This document shows, piece after piece, positions 36,507 through 48,545 of a stretch of 64,000 nucleotides of DNA (position 1 is the stretch's first letter; every line of letters starts with the position of its first letter). The stretch lies in the NCBI GenBank assembly GCA_024305745.1, contig JAHRBS010000004.1:930001-994000 (forward strand). Reading direction: 5' to 3'. Under the pieces are notes generated by a model that saw only the letters and a list, made by a program, of their open reading frames with translations, had not been told where the DNA came from and ran no database searches. Source of the stretch: Polyporus tsugae. Lineage: Eukaryota; Basidiomycota; Agaricomycetes; Polyporales; Polyporaceae. The translations under genes and the position numbers were made by a program.

Positions 36507-38080
36507 TATACGCGACCCTTGCGAATATTCGCCTGTGCCCACCTGCAGATCGTGCTATCAGCTCGCCGTTGATAACACAGAATAGACAGGACGGCTACTC
36601 ACTTTTTGATTCGAATGGATTCAATGGCGATGAAGCCAGTCGTGTCCGTCGGCTCGAACCCGCCAAGTTCGTCCATCGAGCTCTGCTTCTCGTCGTACAA
36701 GCCCTCGTCCGACGACCGGCCCTCGACGACCACGTTCCCCTTGTACAACTTCAGTCTCACGACGCCGTTCACCGTGCTCTGGCTCGCCGGGATGGCGCTC
36801 GCGACGAACTCGCGCTCGGGCGTGAACCAGTGGCCGTTGTACAAGATCCGGCTGAGCTCGACGGTCACGAACTGGTCCCTGAGCGCGCGCACGTTGCGGT
36901 CGAGCGTGAGGCCCTCGAGGTCGACGTGCGCGGCGCGCAGGATCGTCGCCCCCGGAGACTCGTAGCACCCGCGCGACTTGACGCCGATGAAGCGGTTCTC
37001 GACGATGTCGATGCGCCCGACGCCGTGCTTGCGCGCGAGCGCGTTGAGCGCGAGGAAGATCTCGACGCCGTCCGTGTACGTCTTGCCCTCGTCGGGCACG
37101 ACGACCTTGACGGGCAGGCCCGCCGTGAACTCGATCGAGATGCGCTGTGGGGTCTGCGGGGCCTGCTCGGGGTCCACCGTGAGCTTCCACATGTCCGCGG
37201 GGGGGGTCGTGTCGGGGTCTTCGAGGATGCCGGCCTCGTACGAGATGTGGAAGAGGTTCTCGTCGGTGGACCACGGCTTCGCGGCCGTCTGCTGGACAGG
37301 GATCTGCTTGTCGGCGGCGTAGGCAAGGAGGGCCTGGCGGCCGGCGAAGCGGTGGTAGAACTCGGGGATGCGCCAGGGCGCGATGACCTTGATGTCGGGC
37401 TTGAGACCGTAGAAGGCGAGCTCGAAGCGGACCTGGTCGTTGCCCTTGCCGGTGCAGCCGTGAGAGACGTAGTCGCAGTTCTCCTTGTCGGCGATGGACA
37501 TCATGCCGCGGGCGATGATGGGTCGTGCGAGTGAGGTACCGAGGAGGTATACATTCTAGTCATGGACGCGCTCCTCTTAACCACGCCTGTACACTCGAGA
37601 GAGATGGTGCATACCTCGTAAATACAGTTAGCTTGGAGGGCTGGGTAGATGAGCTCAGTAACAAATTCGCGCTTCAAGTCCTACTCGGCCCGCTCGATTA
37701 GCCAAAATCGTGTCCGAATACGGGTTTCGTACGCCCACCTCGAGGAAGAACTTCTTCGCGCCAACGGCGAGAGCCTTTTTACGCGCAGCCTCGAAATCCT
37801 TTCAGAGATCGGATCGAGTCAGCATTTCCGGTATCACCGTGAAGCGCAGGTAGACAATCACACCTCCTCCTGACCGACATCGGCCATGAACGCGTAGACT
37901 TCATAGCCTTGCTCGATGAGCCATGCAAGGATGCATGAGGTGTCTGTTTGAGTGCGACAGAGATCATCAGTCGGTCGGCACATCTCAAGCGCCGGCACGG
38001 GCTATAACGATCGCGACGCATTGGGACTCACCAAGACCTCCGGAGTAGGCGAGGAGGACGCGACCCTTGTATTCTGGCAT
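36507..38080 (-). CDS. ARG1: Argininosuccinate synthase
   Basis: Joins citrulline and aspartate with ATP in arginine synthesis (cytosol). Six exons: 38080-38032, 37943-37864, 37798-37739, 37680-37615, 37555-36603 and 36543-36507. They total 1245 nt (414 residues), the usual length. The N-terminal ATP loop AYSGGLDTSCIL is split by intron 1. [38 protein letters not shown] and [19 protein letters not shown] are all present. The last exon is my choice: a consensus GTGAGT stands right at the apparent stop, and splicing to 36543 adds a short basic end ([12 protein letters not shown]) that brings the length to normal. Without that splice the protein stops at 36599. The intron before 37798 ends in AAAG. 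Confidence 0.96.
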
Positions 38081-38898
38081 GACAATGTCGAGACAATGAC
38101 TGAGGGGGACGAAGGAGGGGAAAAGAAAGGAGGATGGCTGGGGTGGATGACTCCGAGGGGCACGCGAGCGTGTATCTGTTCGATCTGCTCTGGCTGAATA
38201 TTCTTGCGCACAATTATTGACTTTGAATGGACTCGCTCCATATCAGGAAACGCGTCATCTTAAGATTGGCCTCTCGCACAAGGTGTGGCATCACGTGATC
38301 GAAACCTGTCACGGTCCGTCACTTTTGGCGGGGGTAAAACACCAAAAAACTATAGGCTCTACGAAGAGGCTCTTAGATAAAAATGTGCAACCGTAACTTT
38401 GTGAAGACGTTGCCAGTCTACAAAGTTACGGTTTTTGATTTTTTGATTTGTCCCGCCTGCCCGAGGAGATACAAAAGTTCTGTCGGCCATGGTGGACAAG
38501 CGTCTGTAGAAGTCCCAATTGGGTGACACGAGAAAGGAAACCCGCCACTTCCCCGCAGAAACTATGCCGAAACTCTACTCTTATCTGGCACTTAACACAC
38601 AACATTGATTGTTATTTCAGCCAGACGCCCGGATCACGTGCCCAGTCATGGATGTCACAAGCCACACCTTGTGCGCAAGGCCAATCTTACTTGACTTCCA
38701 CGCCTCTGACCCAAGTCTGACCCAGTGACCCAGCTCGAGCGCGTCGGTTTTTTCGGACTGTACGCTGTTCAATTCAATGTTGGACGATATTAAGTAGGCG
38801 GTCTTTGCGTGCGACCAGCCTTCCCCCCGCTCAACTCATCCACCTCGAGCGATACCTCCTAAACGACATCAGTCTGAACCATTCCCCTAACCTTCACC
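38081..38898. promoter_or_regulatory. Divergent region ARG1 / PNPOx-like gene
   Basis: 818 bp between start codons, longer than other divergent spacers in the window. It contains a perfect 14-bp inverted repeat (38389-38433) and, just before it, a shorter palindrome AAGAGGCTCTT near 38363-38373. The sequence around is AT-rich compared with the genes. Confidence 0.4.
38389..38433. repeat. 14-bp perfect inverted repeat with 17-nt loop
   Basis: The left arm AACCGTAACTTTGT (38389-38402) is the exact reverse complement of the right arm ACAAAGTTACGGTT (38420-38433). A run of T follows the right arm. It could be a hairpin in RNA, a binding site for a dimeric regulator in the divergent promoter, or the remains of a small inverted-repeat element. 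The sequence does not decide between these. Confidence 0.75.
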
Positions 38899-39788
38899 AT
38901 GGGCAAATTCTACGACACCATCCCCCAAGAACTCATGCCATGGATCCTCAAACAAGAGGTGTTCTGGGTCGCCACCGCGCCGCTCAGCCCCGAGGCGCAC
39001 GTAAACGTCTCCCCGAAGGGCGTCCGCGACTCCTTCCACCTCCTGTCCCCCACGCGCGTGTGGTACCAGGACCTGTCGGGCAGCGGCGTCGAGACGATCA
39101 GCCACCTCCGCGAGAACGGCCGCATCACGCTGATGTTCAGCGCATTCGAGGGCCCGCCGCGCATCGTCAGGCTCTTCGGGACAGGGACCGTGTACGAGTT
39201 CGGAACGCCCGAGTATGAGAAGCTCATCCCTCCCGAGAATCGCCGTCCGGGATCCCGCGCGGCGATCGTGATAGACGTGCACAAAGTCGGATCAGTGAGT
39301 GGAACGTCTCTCTCCCTGAGATCATCCGGAGGAGTACTATAGTATTCACCCCTCTTGCCACTCTCTAGTCTTGTGGGTACGCAGTACCGTACTACGATTT
39401 CCGCGGCCACCGCAACGCCCTTCTCGACTTTTTCGACAAACGCGAGCTCGCGGACCAGAAGGATGCAGCCGTGCACAGCAAGACCGGCCTCAAGGCATAC
39501 CGGGAGGAGAAGAACATGAAGAGCATCGACGGCATCCCTGGGCTCTACATCGCGCCGAGGGGGCAGACAATGCCACAGTGCACGGACGGCATGAAACGAG
39601 CAGACACCGCCGAGGATGGTCGGGCTGTTGCGGTGGTGAACGGGCGTGCCGCGATTGGTTCTGGCGCGGTTGCGGTGAAGGGCGCTATCGATGGGAGCCT
39701 GAGACGGCGGTACGAGGAACTTGTGGTCGCATTTGCATTGGGTCTTGCCACTGCAGCCGTGTACGTGAAACTGGCTGGGATTGCGTAG
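38899..39788 (+). CDS. Pyridoxamine 5'-phosphate oxidase-like flavin-binding protein
   Basis: Two exons (38899-39294, 39369-39788) give 271 residues. The N-terminal half is a split-barrel domain: FWVATAPLSPEAHVNVSPKG, then a middle strand with GRITLMFSAFEGPPRIVRLFG and GTGTVYE, as in PNPOx-like proteins that bind FMN or F420. The stretch SCGYAVPYYDF starts exon 2 and is common in fungal members. The C-terminus ends in a hydrophobic helix (LVVAFALGLATAAVYVKLAG) that could anchor it to a membrane. The reaction is unknown; fungal homologues are annotated only by the domain. Confidence 0.85.
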
Positions 39789-41664
39789 GCAATTTGGTGG
39801 CATATAATAGTTACATTTAAAGCCAGTGTGAGATGCATACTTCAGACATGTGTACATAGTACATACCACAACCTGGCGGGAAAAAGATATCCACAATCCG
39901 CTCATTTGTGACTCAACCCTCCAACACTTTGCACACCACAACACCGTCAATTGTGAGGATGGGGAACAAAGAATATCGTCGTCTCGAACTAGGCAAGTTA
40001 TGTGAACAGCGAGTGAGGTTTTCGGAGGGTGCCGGATGTGCGTGCTCGTGAGATGCTCTTGAAATTCGTGGAGGTGGAGGGAACCAGGTCCACGCTGCTC
40101 AGGGAAAAAGGGTGTTGATGAACTCATCACCCGTGAGGACACGGCGGCCAGTTCGCCTAGCGAGGGGATTGTGAAGAGTGTCATACAAGTATTTCCGAAT
40201 GTATACAACTTTCAATACAGGATCAGCCGTATCCCGAAACTTCCCCGTCGCCGACCAAGTACACAGGGTATCTGCATCTAACGAGGGTACGAAATGGATG
40301 CGCAGTGTTGTGATGGAGGCAGGGCATCAGGCCAAGGAACAGACAGAAAATTGACGTTGGTAGGGAGCTGACAAGGACAAGGTTCGAAGCGGCGGAGGCA
40401 GAGACCGCAGCCCTGTTCGCGATCGTTTATGCTGACTGTCGAGCTATGTACTCAGGGAAAGTAAGGTGACGGACTGTGGAGATAAGGAGGGCAGTCCGGA
40501 AGCAGGGCAGGGGACTTATGCTGTCTCAGATATGAGGAGGTGAAAGGTCGCACGATCGTATCTGTGTAGGTAAGTATGAGGTGAGGGGGGGAGGGGAGCA
40601 GGTAAATAGGACGCGACCCACTGTTAGCTAGACGGGTAACACGGATGGTTCAAGGAAAACCCCTTGGAAATTCGTGTGCCAGTTAACGTGGCATTGAGTG
40701 TCGGCAAAGGAGGATGAGAATAAAGCCTCGTTGGGGAAATGGATGACGCGTTACGTAGTCTTGCAAAGGTTAACTTTCCGATAACTTCCCCGCATGAGCA
40801 TTTCGAAAGACTTGGCCCGCCATGGCAGGGGAGGGATTGAGCGGAGTAAGTAAGTAAACCAAAGACTATTTTGCGGACTTTGGTGCATGGACTCATCCGC
40901 AGTACCAGTGGGCCGTGTCGAGTTGTTGGAATGTGAGATTGGTGAGATTGTGGCTAAACGGTACCAGCGAGTGGACCCTGTGTGGAAGCGGATTTGCGTG
41001 GGGCTGTGTCAGTGTCATTGGAGTGTTGAGTACTGGTTGAGGTTGAGACTGGATCCTTGGTCAGCAATTGCAAGGATTGATGAGAGTTGATGTCGACGAG
41101 GGGGGATTGAAGAAAGCAGCAAGGGAGGGAGGTGCCTGATCTCGATGGGGGTTCTGATGGGGGCGGTGAGGGTCTGGCGCCGGGGTTGATGAAAGACTCT
41201 GTCGCTGCCTCTCTCGTCAGGCGGCTCAGACTCTGGCCAGTCCCGACCCGGGTCTTGGGCTTGAGCTTGGAGCCTCAGCCGAGTCGCTACCCACTGACGC
41301 CAATTGCCAGAGCCCATGGCGCTGATCGCAATCGCCCCGACACTTTACTTATCTCACTTCAACGCCAGACCCCGCCGACCCCGCACCTCCTCCTCCTCCT
41401 CCTCTCCGCCAACCACCCCTCCGCCCGCCCTCGTCCCCCTTCCGCGCCCCCAGACCCACACTTGGGTGTATCCCCATTCTCCCCCCCTCCCTCTCCTCCG
41501 CGTTATTCTCCCCGTCTTCCCCTTCTTCAGCCTCGCACACCCGGAGTCGGCGCACCACCTCCGTCCCACCCTCTTCCGAGTCCTTCTTTCGCCACTGCCC
41601 GCTCTCTCCTCGACGTGTCTCGCACAACTCTATCCTCCGTCGGAGACAGCAGCCCGCGCCCACC
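39789..41664. other. Long gene-poor region before the UNC93-like gene
   Basis: 1876 bp with no supported gene. The antisense frame that overlaps 38910-40208 is a shadow of the PNPOx-like gene. From about 41370 to 41660 the plus strand is a C/T-rich tract with CTC repeats, ending at the UNC93-like ATG, so this side should be the promoter and leader. The region 39800-41300 could hold a non-coding RNA or a long leader; nothing was identified. Confidence 0.45.
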
Positions 41665-44311
41665 ATGTCTGATCGCGAATATCACTACCACCGCCGCTCC
41701 GGCTCCGATCCAGCTCACGCCTATTACGACCACCATCCCCAATCCCCTCCCGCAGTTCACCATTCACGTCTTCGCCCCGACAAGGGACAGGACGCTTACA
41801 TGATGACTGTCCCCCCTCGTTCGCCCCACACAGGAAGTATCACCGTCGAGGATGACACTCTGAGCGTCATCCATTCCGTCGAGATCCATCCTCAGTACCG
41901 CGGCGTCAAGGCCGTCTACTACCACCCCGTCGTCCAGGTCGTCCTCTTGGGCTTCGTATGTTTCATGTGCCCCGGTCTTTTCAACGCCCTAAACGGACTG
42001 GGCGGAGGCGGCATGGTTGAGCCCTCGACGAGCGCGAACGCCAACTCGACCCTCTACGCGACATTTGCCGTCGCGGCCTTCTTTGCTGGGTGAGTGTCTT
42101 GCATATGCTCCGAGCGTCGTCGTCGTCCGCGCGCCCCACGCCGCAGCCTGATGCGCGTGTGGGGCGCGCAGTCTGAGACGCGTCGTTGGGAAGATGACGG
42201 AGGAAATGCGTGGGAGACGGAGACGCGTCGCGATCGTGACTGACAGAAAGGGGGCCACAGCTCGATCAACAATGTCCTCGGCTCCCGCTTGACCCTCCTC
42301 CTCGGCACAACCGGATACGCCCTCTACATTTCCTCCTATCTGTACGTCCCCTCCCTAACCACTCCAACCTTCGCGGCATAACAACATGTTCCCAGTGCGG
42401 ATAAGATCCATGACAACACGGGCCCCTTCGTCCTCGCCGCCGGCGCATATCTCGGTATCAGCGCCGGCCTCCTCTGGACAGCCCAGGGCTCCCTTATGCT
42501 TGCCTATCCTACCGAAGACCAGAAGGGCATGTTCATCGGCATATTCTGGTCCATTTTCAACCTCGGAGGTGTCGTCGGTGCCGCCGTCTCATTCGGCAAC
42601 AACTTTGATAACACCGTCAGTTTCCTCCCTTCCTCTGTCTCGTCTCACCGCCCATCTAACCGCTCCATGTGATTTCTAGACCAACTCTGGTTAGCCCACT
42701 GTTTCACTGCCATCTGTTTGTTTTAGCTGATACCACCTCCACTGCCGCGGTCTCATTTCTAGTCACTACTGGCACATATGTATGTTTTCTTCTTCTTCGT
42801 AATCACTCATGCACTTACGCTATACATGCCTCAAGATTGGTTTCATCGTTCTCACTGGTATCGGCGTCCTGATCCCCCTTCTAATGGCAAACCCTGCCAA
42901 AATGATACGCTCTGACGGCACCAAGGTCGTCCCTCCGCGCCATCCATCGTGGAAGTCTGAACTCTACGGACTCTACCTAACCCTTCGGACAGACCCGTGG
43001 ATCGTGCTCTTGTTCCCAATGTTCTTTGCCAGCAATTGGTTCTACACCTGGCGTAAGCACATATTAACCTCTATGCTCGTCGCACCGCTCATTCTCCCAC
43101 AGAATTCAACGACTACAACGGCGCGCTGTTCACCATCCGCGCGCGAGCGCTGAACAACCTCATCTATTGGCTGTCGCAGATCGTCGGCTCGGTCAGCATC
43201 GGGTTCCTTCTCGACCAACGCGGTCTGTCCCGACGCTTCCGTGCGTTCTCCGGGTGGACAGTGCTTATGATCATGGTATTCGTCGTCCATACATGGGCCT
43301 ATTTTTACCAAAAGTGTGTTGACCTCTTTTTTTCTTCGACATCGATCGGGCCGTTCTAACGATGAGAACCTGCAGAGGTTATACCCGAGAAACGATCGCC
43401 CACAAGATTGATATCCACGAGAAAGCGTATCCGAGCCACTTATGGCTCTACATCGCCTGCGGCCTCCTGGACTCCATGTGGCAAACGACGGCGTACTGGT
43501 TCATGGGTGCTATGTCGAATGACCCTGCGAAGCTTGCCAACTTCTCCGGCTTCTGTGCGTGCCTTCTTGAGCTTCTGACCATGCACGCGCCCACTGACTT
43601 GGTTGACCTTGACCATGTGATAATCGCGAACTTCCATGCCCATTATTTGGCATCTCTGATCACCCGGCCTTGTTCCTTGTTTGTCTGTTGGGATTTTGCA
43701 CCCGCAGACAAATCATTACAGTCGGCAGGTGCCGCGGGCGTATGGCGCGCCGACGCTGTGAAGCTTCCGTGAGTCTGGATGTCCCTATAGTGCGATGACG
43801 CATATGGATGGCTGACGGAAACGTGACGATGGCGCATGTGGCTACTTGCAGATTCATGAACATCTTCATCTCGACATGGGTGCTGCTCGTTGCCGGCCTC
43901 ATCTTCGCCCTGCCGATGATCCACATGCGAGTGAAGGATACGACGGACGATGCGGATGAAACACGGTGTGTGGTCGTCTCTTCTCTCTACCCTTATCATG
44001 TCTCTGTCTTCATCCTGCGTCCTGCGTCTGTCGTTTTGTGCGGAGACGGCGTCGGCTGTCCTGCCAACTTCTGTTGCCATCATTCGGACTCCGCGATGGT
44101 TGGTTATCGTCAAGCGCCTTCTGCTCTTGCGATTGACCTTATCTTATCTCTGCCTCTCTGTGGCATCATACAAGCTCTCCTCGTCTCATCATTTCTTGTT
44201 GCTGTGGAGTATGCTAACCAATTATATGTTTGTCTACTCGCCAGTGCGCATATAAATTATCAAACAGATGAGAAGTCGCAACATAGCGACCACCCCTCGC
44301 ATCATCAATAG
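41665..44311 (+). CDS. UNC93-like multi-pass membrane protein (MFS/DUF895)
   Basis: Eleven exons give 526 residues: 41665-42089, 42261-42341, 42396-42615, 42680-42689, 42763-42779, 42836-43052, 43103-43313, 43376-43554, 43709-43769, 43852-43967 and 44268-44311. After a soluble N-terminus of about 80 residues there are about eleven hydrophobic helices. Typical segments are PVVQVVLLGFVCFMCPGLFNALNGLG-like helix 1, the INNVLGSRLTL loop, AAGAYLGISAGLLWTAQGS, YPTEDQKGMFIGIFWSIFNLGG, and FNDYNGALFTIRARALNNLIYW. The family has an MFS fold; fungal members have no proven substrate. Exons 4 and 5 are just 10 and 17 nt, giving NTTNSVTTGTYIGF across the joins. The intron before 42836 ends in CAAG. The last intron (43968-44267) is 300 nt and its donor is uncertain; the frame is open through it as well. 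Confidence 0.88.
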
Positions 44312-46461
44312 TCCCTCGGAGATGAGGCAAAGCTTGGTCCTCGAGCTCCCATGGGCTGACCTGCCTCCCTGTGTGCTCTGCCCACTTCTCTCTCTGCTGT
44401 TCAAAATCCGTGCTCTGTCTCGCCGCGCTCTTCCGGTCGCCTTGGTTTACGGTCATGTCGTGTGTCCAGTGTATTGTTGCTATCGGTTTCCCTCCTGTCG
44501 CATCGTGTTTGTTGTCATCATCTGTTGTATCTCTCCAACCCACCCCGTCCCCGTCCCCATACCACCTACCCACCGACGATCGCATCGACTTTTAAATTTA
44601 TGGTCGCCGTCGTCTCAATATACCCGACGGCGTACATGTATTACCATTTATGTTATTGTTCCTGGATCCCGTTCATCCCGCTCTATTTCCCGCATTCCCT
44701 CCCGCTTGCCTCCCCGGTTCTGTCGTCCGCCGTCCGACACACTGGCTCCGCGACCCCCGCCCCCTCCACATCTTTGCCTCCGCGAATGCCCCGCCCGTTG
44801 TATTTTTGTTGACCGTTTATTTACCGCGGAGCATTCGCCACCTATATGCATGGCCATCCCCATCCGCCTGCCGAAGTTACGTACAGGTATTATACGTACG
44901 TTACCGTCGCAGCCTATTCCGCAGCGCCATCACCACGACCCCCACGCCTCACCATCACTCCTGCATCCCCTGCGCACGCCTCCTTACGCCCCCCGCCTTC
45001 GCTGCTCGTCACGGACCACGGTCGCATCTCGGGCGCATCGCTGCGCCGAGGCACACGAGCCACCCACAGGGCGATGCAGTCGACCGCTTGTGCTCTGGTC
45101 GATCGACAGATGCTTGGATCTGGTTTCGGGACCCTGACCGCGGTCTTCAGGGCGGCGTCCCAACCTGGAGCCTGTCGCTGACGGGCCCAGTGGCGCGGGC
45201 GGGGCTCGGCGACGTCGACGGTCATGGACGGTGGTTTCGCTGGTCACGCTGCTGGTGGCGTCGGTCAGCCGCCACAGGCGATCGGCGCGTCGATCTGGGA
45301 ACGGAACGCACGAAAGAAGCAGTAAATTATTGTCACGATACACTCGGATAGCGTAGTTTAACATAGGCACATACGATACACATAAACACACACACATGTA
45401 CTTACACGTATACCCTCTTGTTACGGCTCGCGGAGTCGCCAGTCGGTCGCGTGTGTTTACTGTTACTTACTGCTTAACCGTATACATAGTAGGGTGGGCG
45501 CGGTTGAGCGATTAATCGATTCATGGCCCACTTCCTCCCTGCGTTTCTCTGCCCCCGGAAACGGTACCGTTTAGGGTCTGGGTTTTATCAATCGAGGATA
45601 ATGATACAGTTGATCTGTCTGTTTTATTTACTGATTTGGGGTTAGCATGGGGTTCGGCCCCGCAGGTGCTAGGTAGCCTGTCTCCGTCCTTCCGAGTGTA
45701 GATCTCCGATAGGACAGTGCCAAGGCGAAGCGTGGCTCAGCTCGAGTCCGCCACCATGCTTCTCAGGCTCTCGATCTTCTTACAACCGGTACCGTCTCTC
45801 TCTCAATGCATGACTGCCCTGTCAATTGTGTACAGTTGTAGATATACGACCCCACGATATCGGTGCGACCGACAGGTGCCAGGGTCTGCCAGGGCACATA
45901 ACCGTCCTAAGGAACCCGTGTTTTCTTTTCCCTAGGCCTGCGATTGCCTGCTTCTCGGTTGTTGATGCATGATGGTTGAACACCAAGCTCGCGTAAAAAT
46001 GGATTTGGGGGCCCGAGGCAGGCTTTCCCCGGCCACACCGGACGTCGGACGACACGATTCGTTCGTACCGATGGCGGCGGGGTGATAAAGGACAGAACAT
46101 TCTGTTTGTGGTCTCTGTTGCGTCGATATTATTTTGAATGATAACTAGTCTCAAACACAGACCGCCCGAGCGTGCGAGGAAGCCTATTTTAAGGATGCGT
46201 TTGGAGGGTCATGGGGCCGCTCAAATCTTCAAAGGTGGACTGTTGACGGATGGTTGTCTAGGCAGAGCTCGGGGTTTCGGAGGCGTGATGGTAGCGGGTG
46301 CTCTGAGCGGGACGAGGAGTACCAGCCGGGCAAGTCTTATACTATGTCTAATCCTAAAGGAGTGGCATTGCATGGGGAAAAAATTACACACCGGCGGGCC
46401 TTGGTAAGAATACAGCGATATATTAATCCAGTAGAATGTCCACAATCTGGCCGTGAGACGA
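44312..46461. other. 2.1-kb gene-free region UNC93-like to RTF2
   Basis: 2150 bp between two converging genes, the largest gap in the window. It has C-rich stretches (44530-44800), GC-rich palindrome-like sequence (45000-45300) and a short AC-rich run near 45370-45400. Long open frames exist but are low-complexity and match nothing I know. An unrecognised gene, non-coding RNA or very long 3' ends are possible. Confidence 0.45.
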
Positions 46462-47604
46462 TCAAGCATACTGTGATAGAGACAGCAATCAGCACTGGAG
46501 AACACATCGAGAGGTCAAGAGCACCACTCACCCGCGTAAATGTGCCCATGGTCATGAACGTTTCTTTCCTCTTCGTCCCATCCTTGGGGGTGTAGAGAGA
46601 CTTGACCGCGTCGCTCATCGCCGCATTCCGCTTCGTCTCCTCCTTCGCCAACTGCTCCGTGACGGCGCGGCTCGTGGCGGCGATGCTGTGGTTGGTCGTC
46701 GGGACCGTGGTCGCAGCTCCCTTCTTGGCTGGACGGTCCGCGTCGCCTGCAGCAACGGCTTTACGTTTCTTACCCTTGCCCTTGACGGGCTCTAATGAGC
46801 GCAAGACATCCATGGTGGCGCGCATCTCCTGCTCAACATCCGGAGAAGGGTTGAGCTGGAGAACGTCGGCGATGCGATCGTACTTGGCACCGCATTGTGG
46901 GCAGAGGTCGAGCCAAGGCTCGTCAACGTCCTGGCCTGCAGACTCGCTTGGCTGGGCATCTGGAGATTTGGGCGGGGTGGTGTTCGTGCTCTTGGTCACG
47001 GCCTTGAGACCTGCCTGAGAGAAGACGCAGCCGCAAGACTTGAGGTAGACAAAGGGCTGCGAACCGTTCATCTCCTTGAAGTTGAGTGGGCAGACAAATG
47101 AGGCGCGTTCGGGTGTGGTATCAGAAGACGACGAGGGGAGCGGAGTCTTGCTGGTGTGAGGAGTCAACTTCAAGGTCTTGACGTCCTGAGATTGAGGTGA
47201 GCTCAGTGTAAACGAGCGGGTGACTATGTAACTCACCTTGATTGTCCGTACATGTCCACACACTATCGCGCCTTCAGCACCGAATGAGGCCCTATCCAGT
47301 AAGAATTCTAATATTGCGTCCCGATTGTAGAGCTTGCCGAGTGGACAAGAGACGATGGGTTCCTGCAGGGGGCGCTGGAGGCGAGTTAGTTGAGGATAGA
47401 CGCATAAACGCACGTAAGGACACACCTTGGATAGAGCACAGAAGAACCACATAGCACGGATCTGGTTGGCCTTGTCTGCCTGCTCAACCTGGGTGAGATT
47501 GGTTAGTAACATGAAGGAATGAACAGATCTGGGACTGGACACACCTTCTTCTTGCTCTTGACCAAGTCGCGGCGGTCTGGGATACTTCCTCCATCATTAC
47601 CCAT
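46462..47604 (-). CDS. RTF2: Replication termination factor 2 (RTF2)
   Basis: Five exons (47604-47545, 47488-47426, 47374-47237, 47185-46532, 46470-46462) give 307 residues. The start MGNDGGSIPDRRDLVK is the family signature. Then come a RING-like part (CALSKRPLQEPIVSCPLGKLYNRDAI) and a second zinc region with FVCPLNFKEMNG, SCGCVFS and CPQCGAKY. In S. pombe the protein stabilises paused replication forks at RTS1; in man it is removed from stalled forks by the proteasome. The last exon is 9 nt (TATGCTTGA), giving the end FTRYA; the end agrees with the family. The gene is divergent from MED21, 274 bp apart. Confidence 0.95.
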
Positions 47605-47878
47605 GGCAGGGGTAGCAAAGTGTAGAGAAGGACGGAGAGTTGGTGGTGGAAGTCGGGATGGCGAGTGCCGTAGTACGGGAGCGCCTGTGTAAGAGGAGGG
47701 GCTGACTAAGCGTGGGTTTCCATATATGGGATCGAGCGCTAGGTGGCATTGGGAGGGTGAGGCCCGTGTGGAGGAGCTGAGGGTACATTTGTTCTAGTCC
47801 CCAACCACGCCTCTCTTTCCATGCATCCTCTCTCTTCGCGTTTCTGTATTCTACAGTCTGTCTTCTCATAGCAGCGTC

Positions 47879-48545
47879 ATGCTGCAGGAACTGTCTCATA
47901 TGGACCGTATCACACAACTGCAAGATGAGATCCAGCAAGTCCGTCCCCTCCTGTGGCTGCAACCCCGCTCGAATGCTAACCTTGCACGCCCACACAGTTA
48001 CTCACGATAATGTCGAGTAGCATTTCCTACCTGACCTCCCGCGCGAACTTTGTGCAAGTCAGCCAAGAAGTTCCGGTCACCAAGTCGCGGAATACGGACA
48101 AGTACGATCAGCCAGACGAGTTTGAAGGTCAGACGCGTATATTCTCGCGCTTTCTGTGGCTTAATGGGGCTGTCCCGCATAGCCAGCAAGAAGGAGCTTG
48201 TGACGGACTTGATTGTGAAGGCGAAGCAGGTCGAATACTTGATCCAGTCGCTACCCGAGCCCGATCCGGAGGAGAAGCAGGTATGTTCCCTCAGTTCTGT
48301 CCATTCCCGCCAAGCCCTCTAACGATCTGCAAGGTCGAGAGGCTGCAAGCATTGGAGGAAGAGATGGCGCAAGCCAATGCCGAGTATGTCCAGGCGGTCA
48401 ATCGTGCAAGTAAGTGCTGCACTCTACTGGGAGGTTGACCTGGAATTGAATATTCTGTCCGGCAGAAAGCTTGCATGCCCAAATATGCGAGGTGCTGAGG
48501 AATATGCTCGACGAGCCAGACGTAGTAAAGGACGAAGCAGGTTGA
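47879..48545 (+). CDS. MED21: Mediator complex subunit MED21 (Srb7)
   Basis: Five exons (47879-47938, 47998-48127, 48183-48280, 48334-48409, 48466-48545) give 147 residues. It begins with MLQELSHMDRITQLQDEIQQ, matching the start of Med21 (MDRITQLQD…), and continues with an internal helix LVTDLIVKAKQVEYLIQSLP and a C-terminal coiled coil. Med21 pairs with Med7 in the Mediator middle module, and its N-terminus matters for activator response and Pol II recruitment. The ATG at codon 8 could also serve as start. The intron before 48334 ends in CAAG. Confidence 0.93.

Noticed and set aside
36488..37534. 348-codon plus-strand frame opposite ARG1
   Set aside because: Antisense shadow of the long ARG1 exon.
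38910..40208. 432-codon minus-strand open frame
   Set aside because: It is mostly the mirror of the PNPOx-like coding exons, with no protein-like motifs; the long length comes from codon bias.
41132..41803. 223-codon frame upstream of the UNC93-like start
   Set aside because: It is a read-through of the C/T-rich leader and is out of frame with the real start at 41665.
44650..45351. 233-codon plus-strand frame in the 2.1-kb gap
   Set aside because: Low-complexity P/R/S/H composition, no family likeness and no splice pattern; kept only as part of the unexplained gap.
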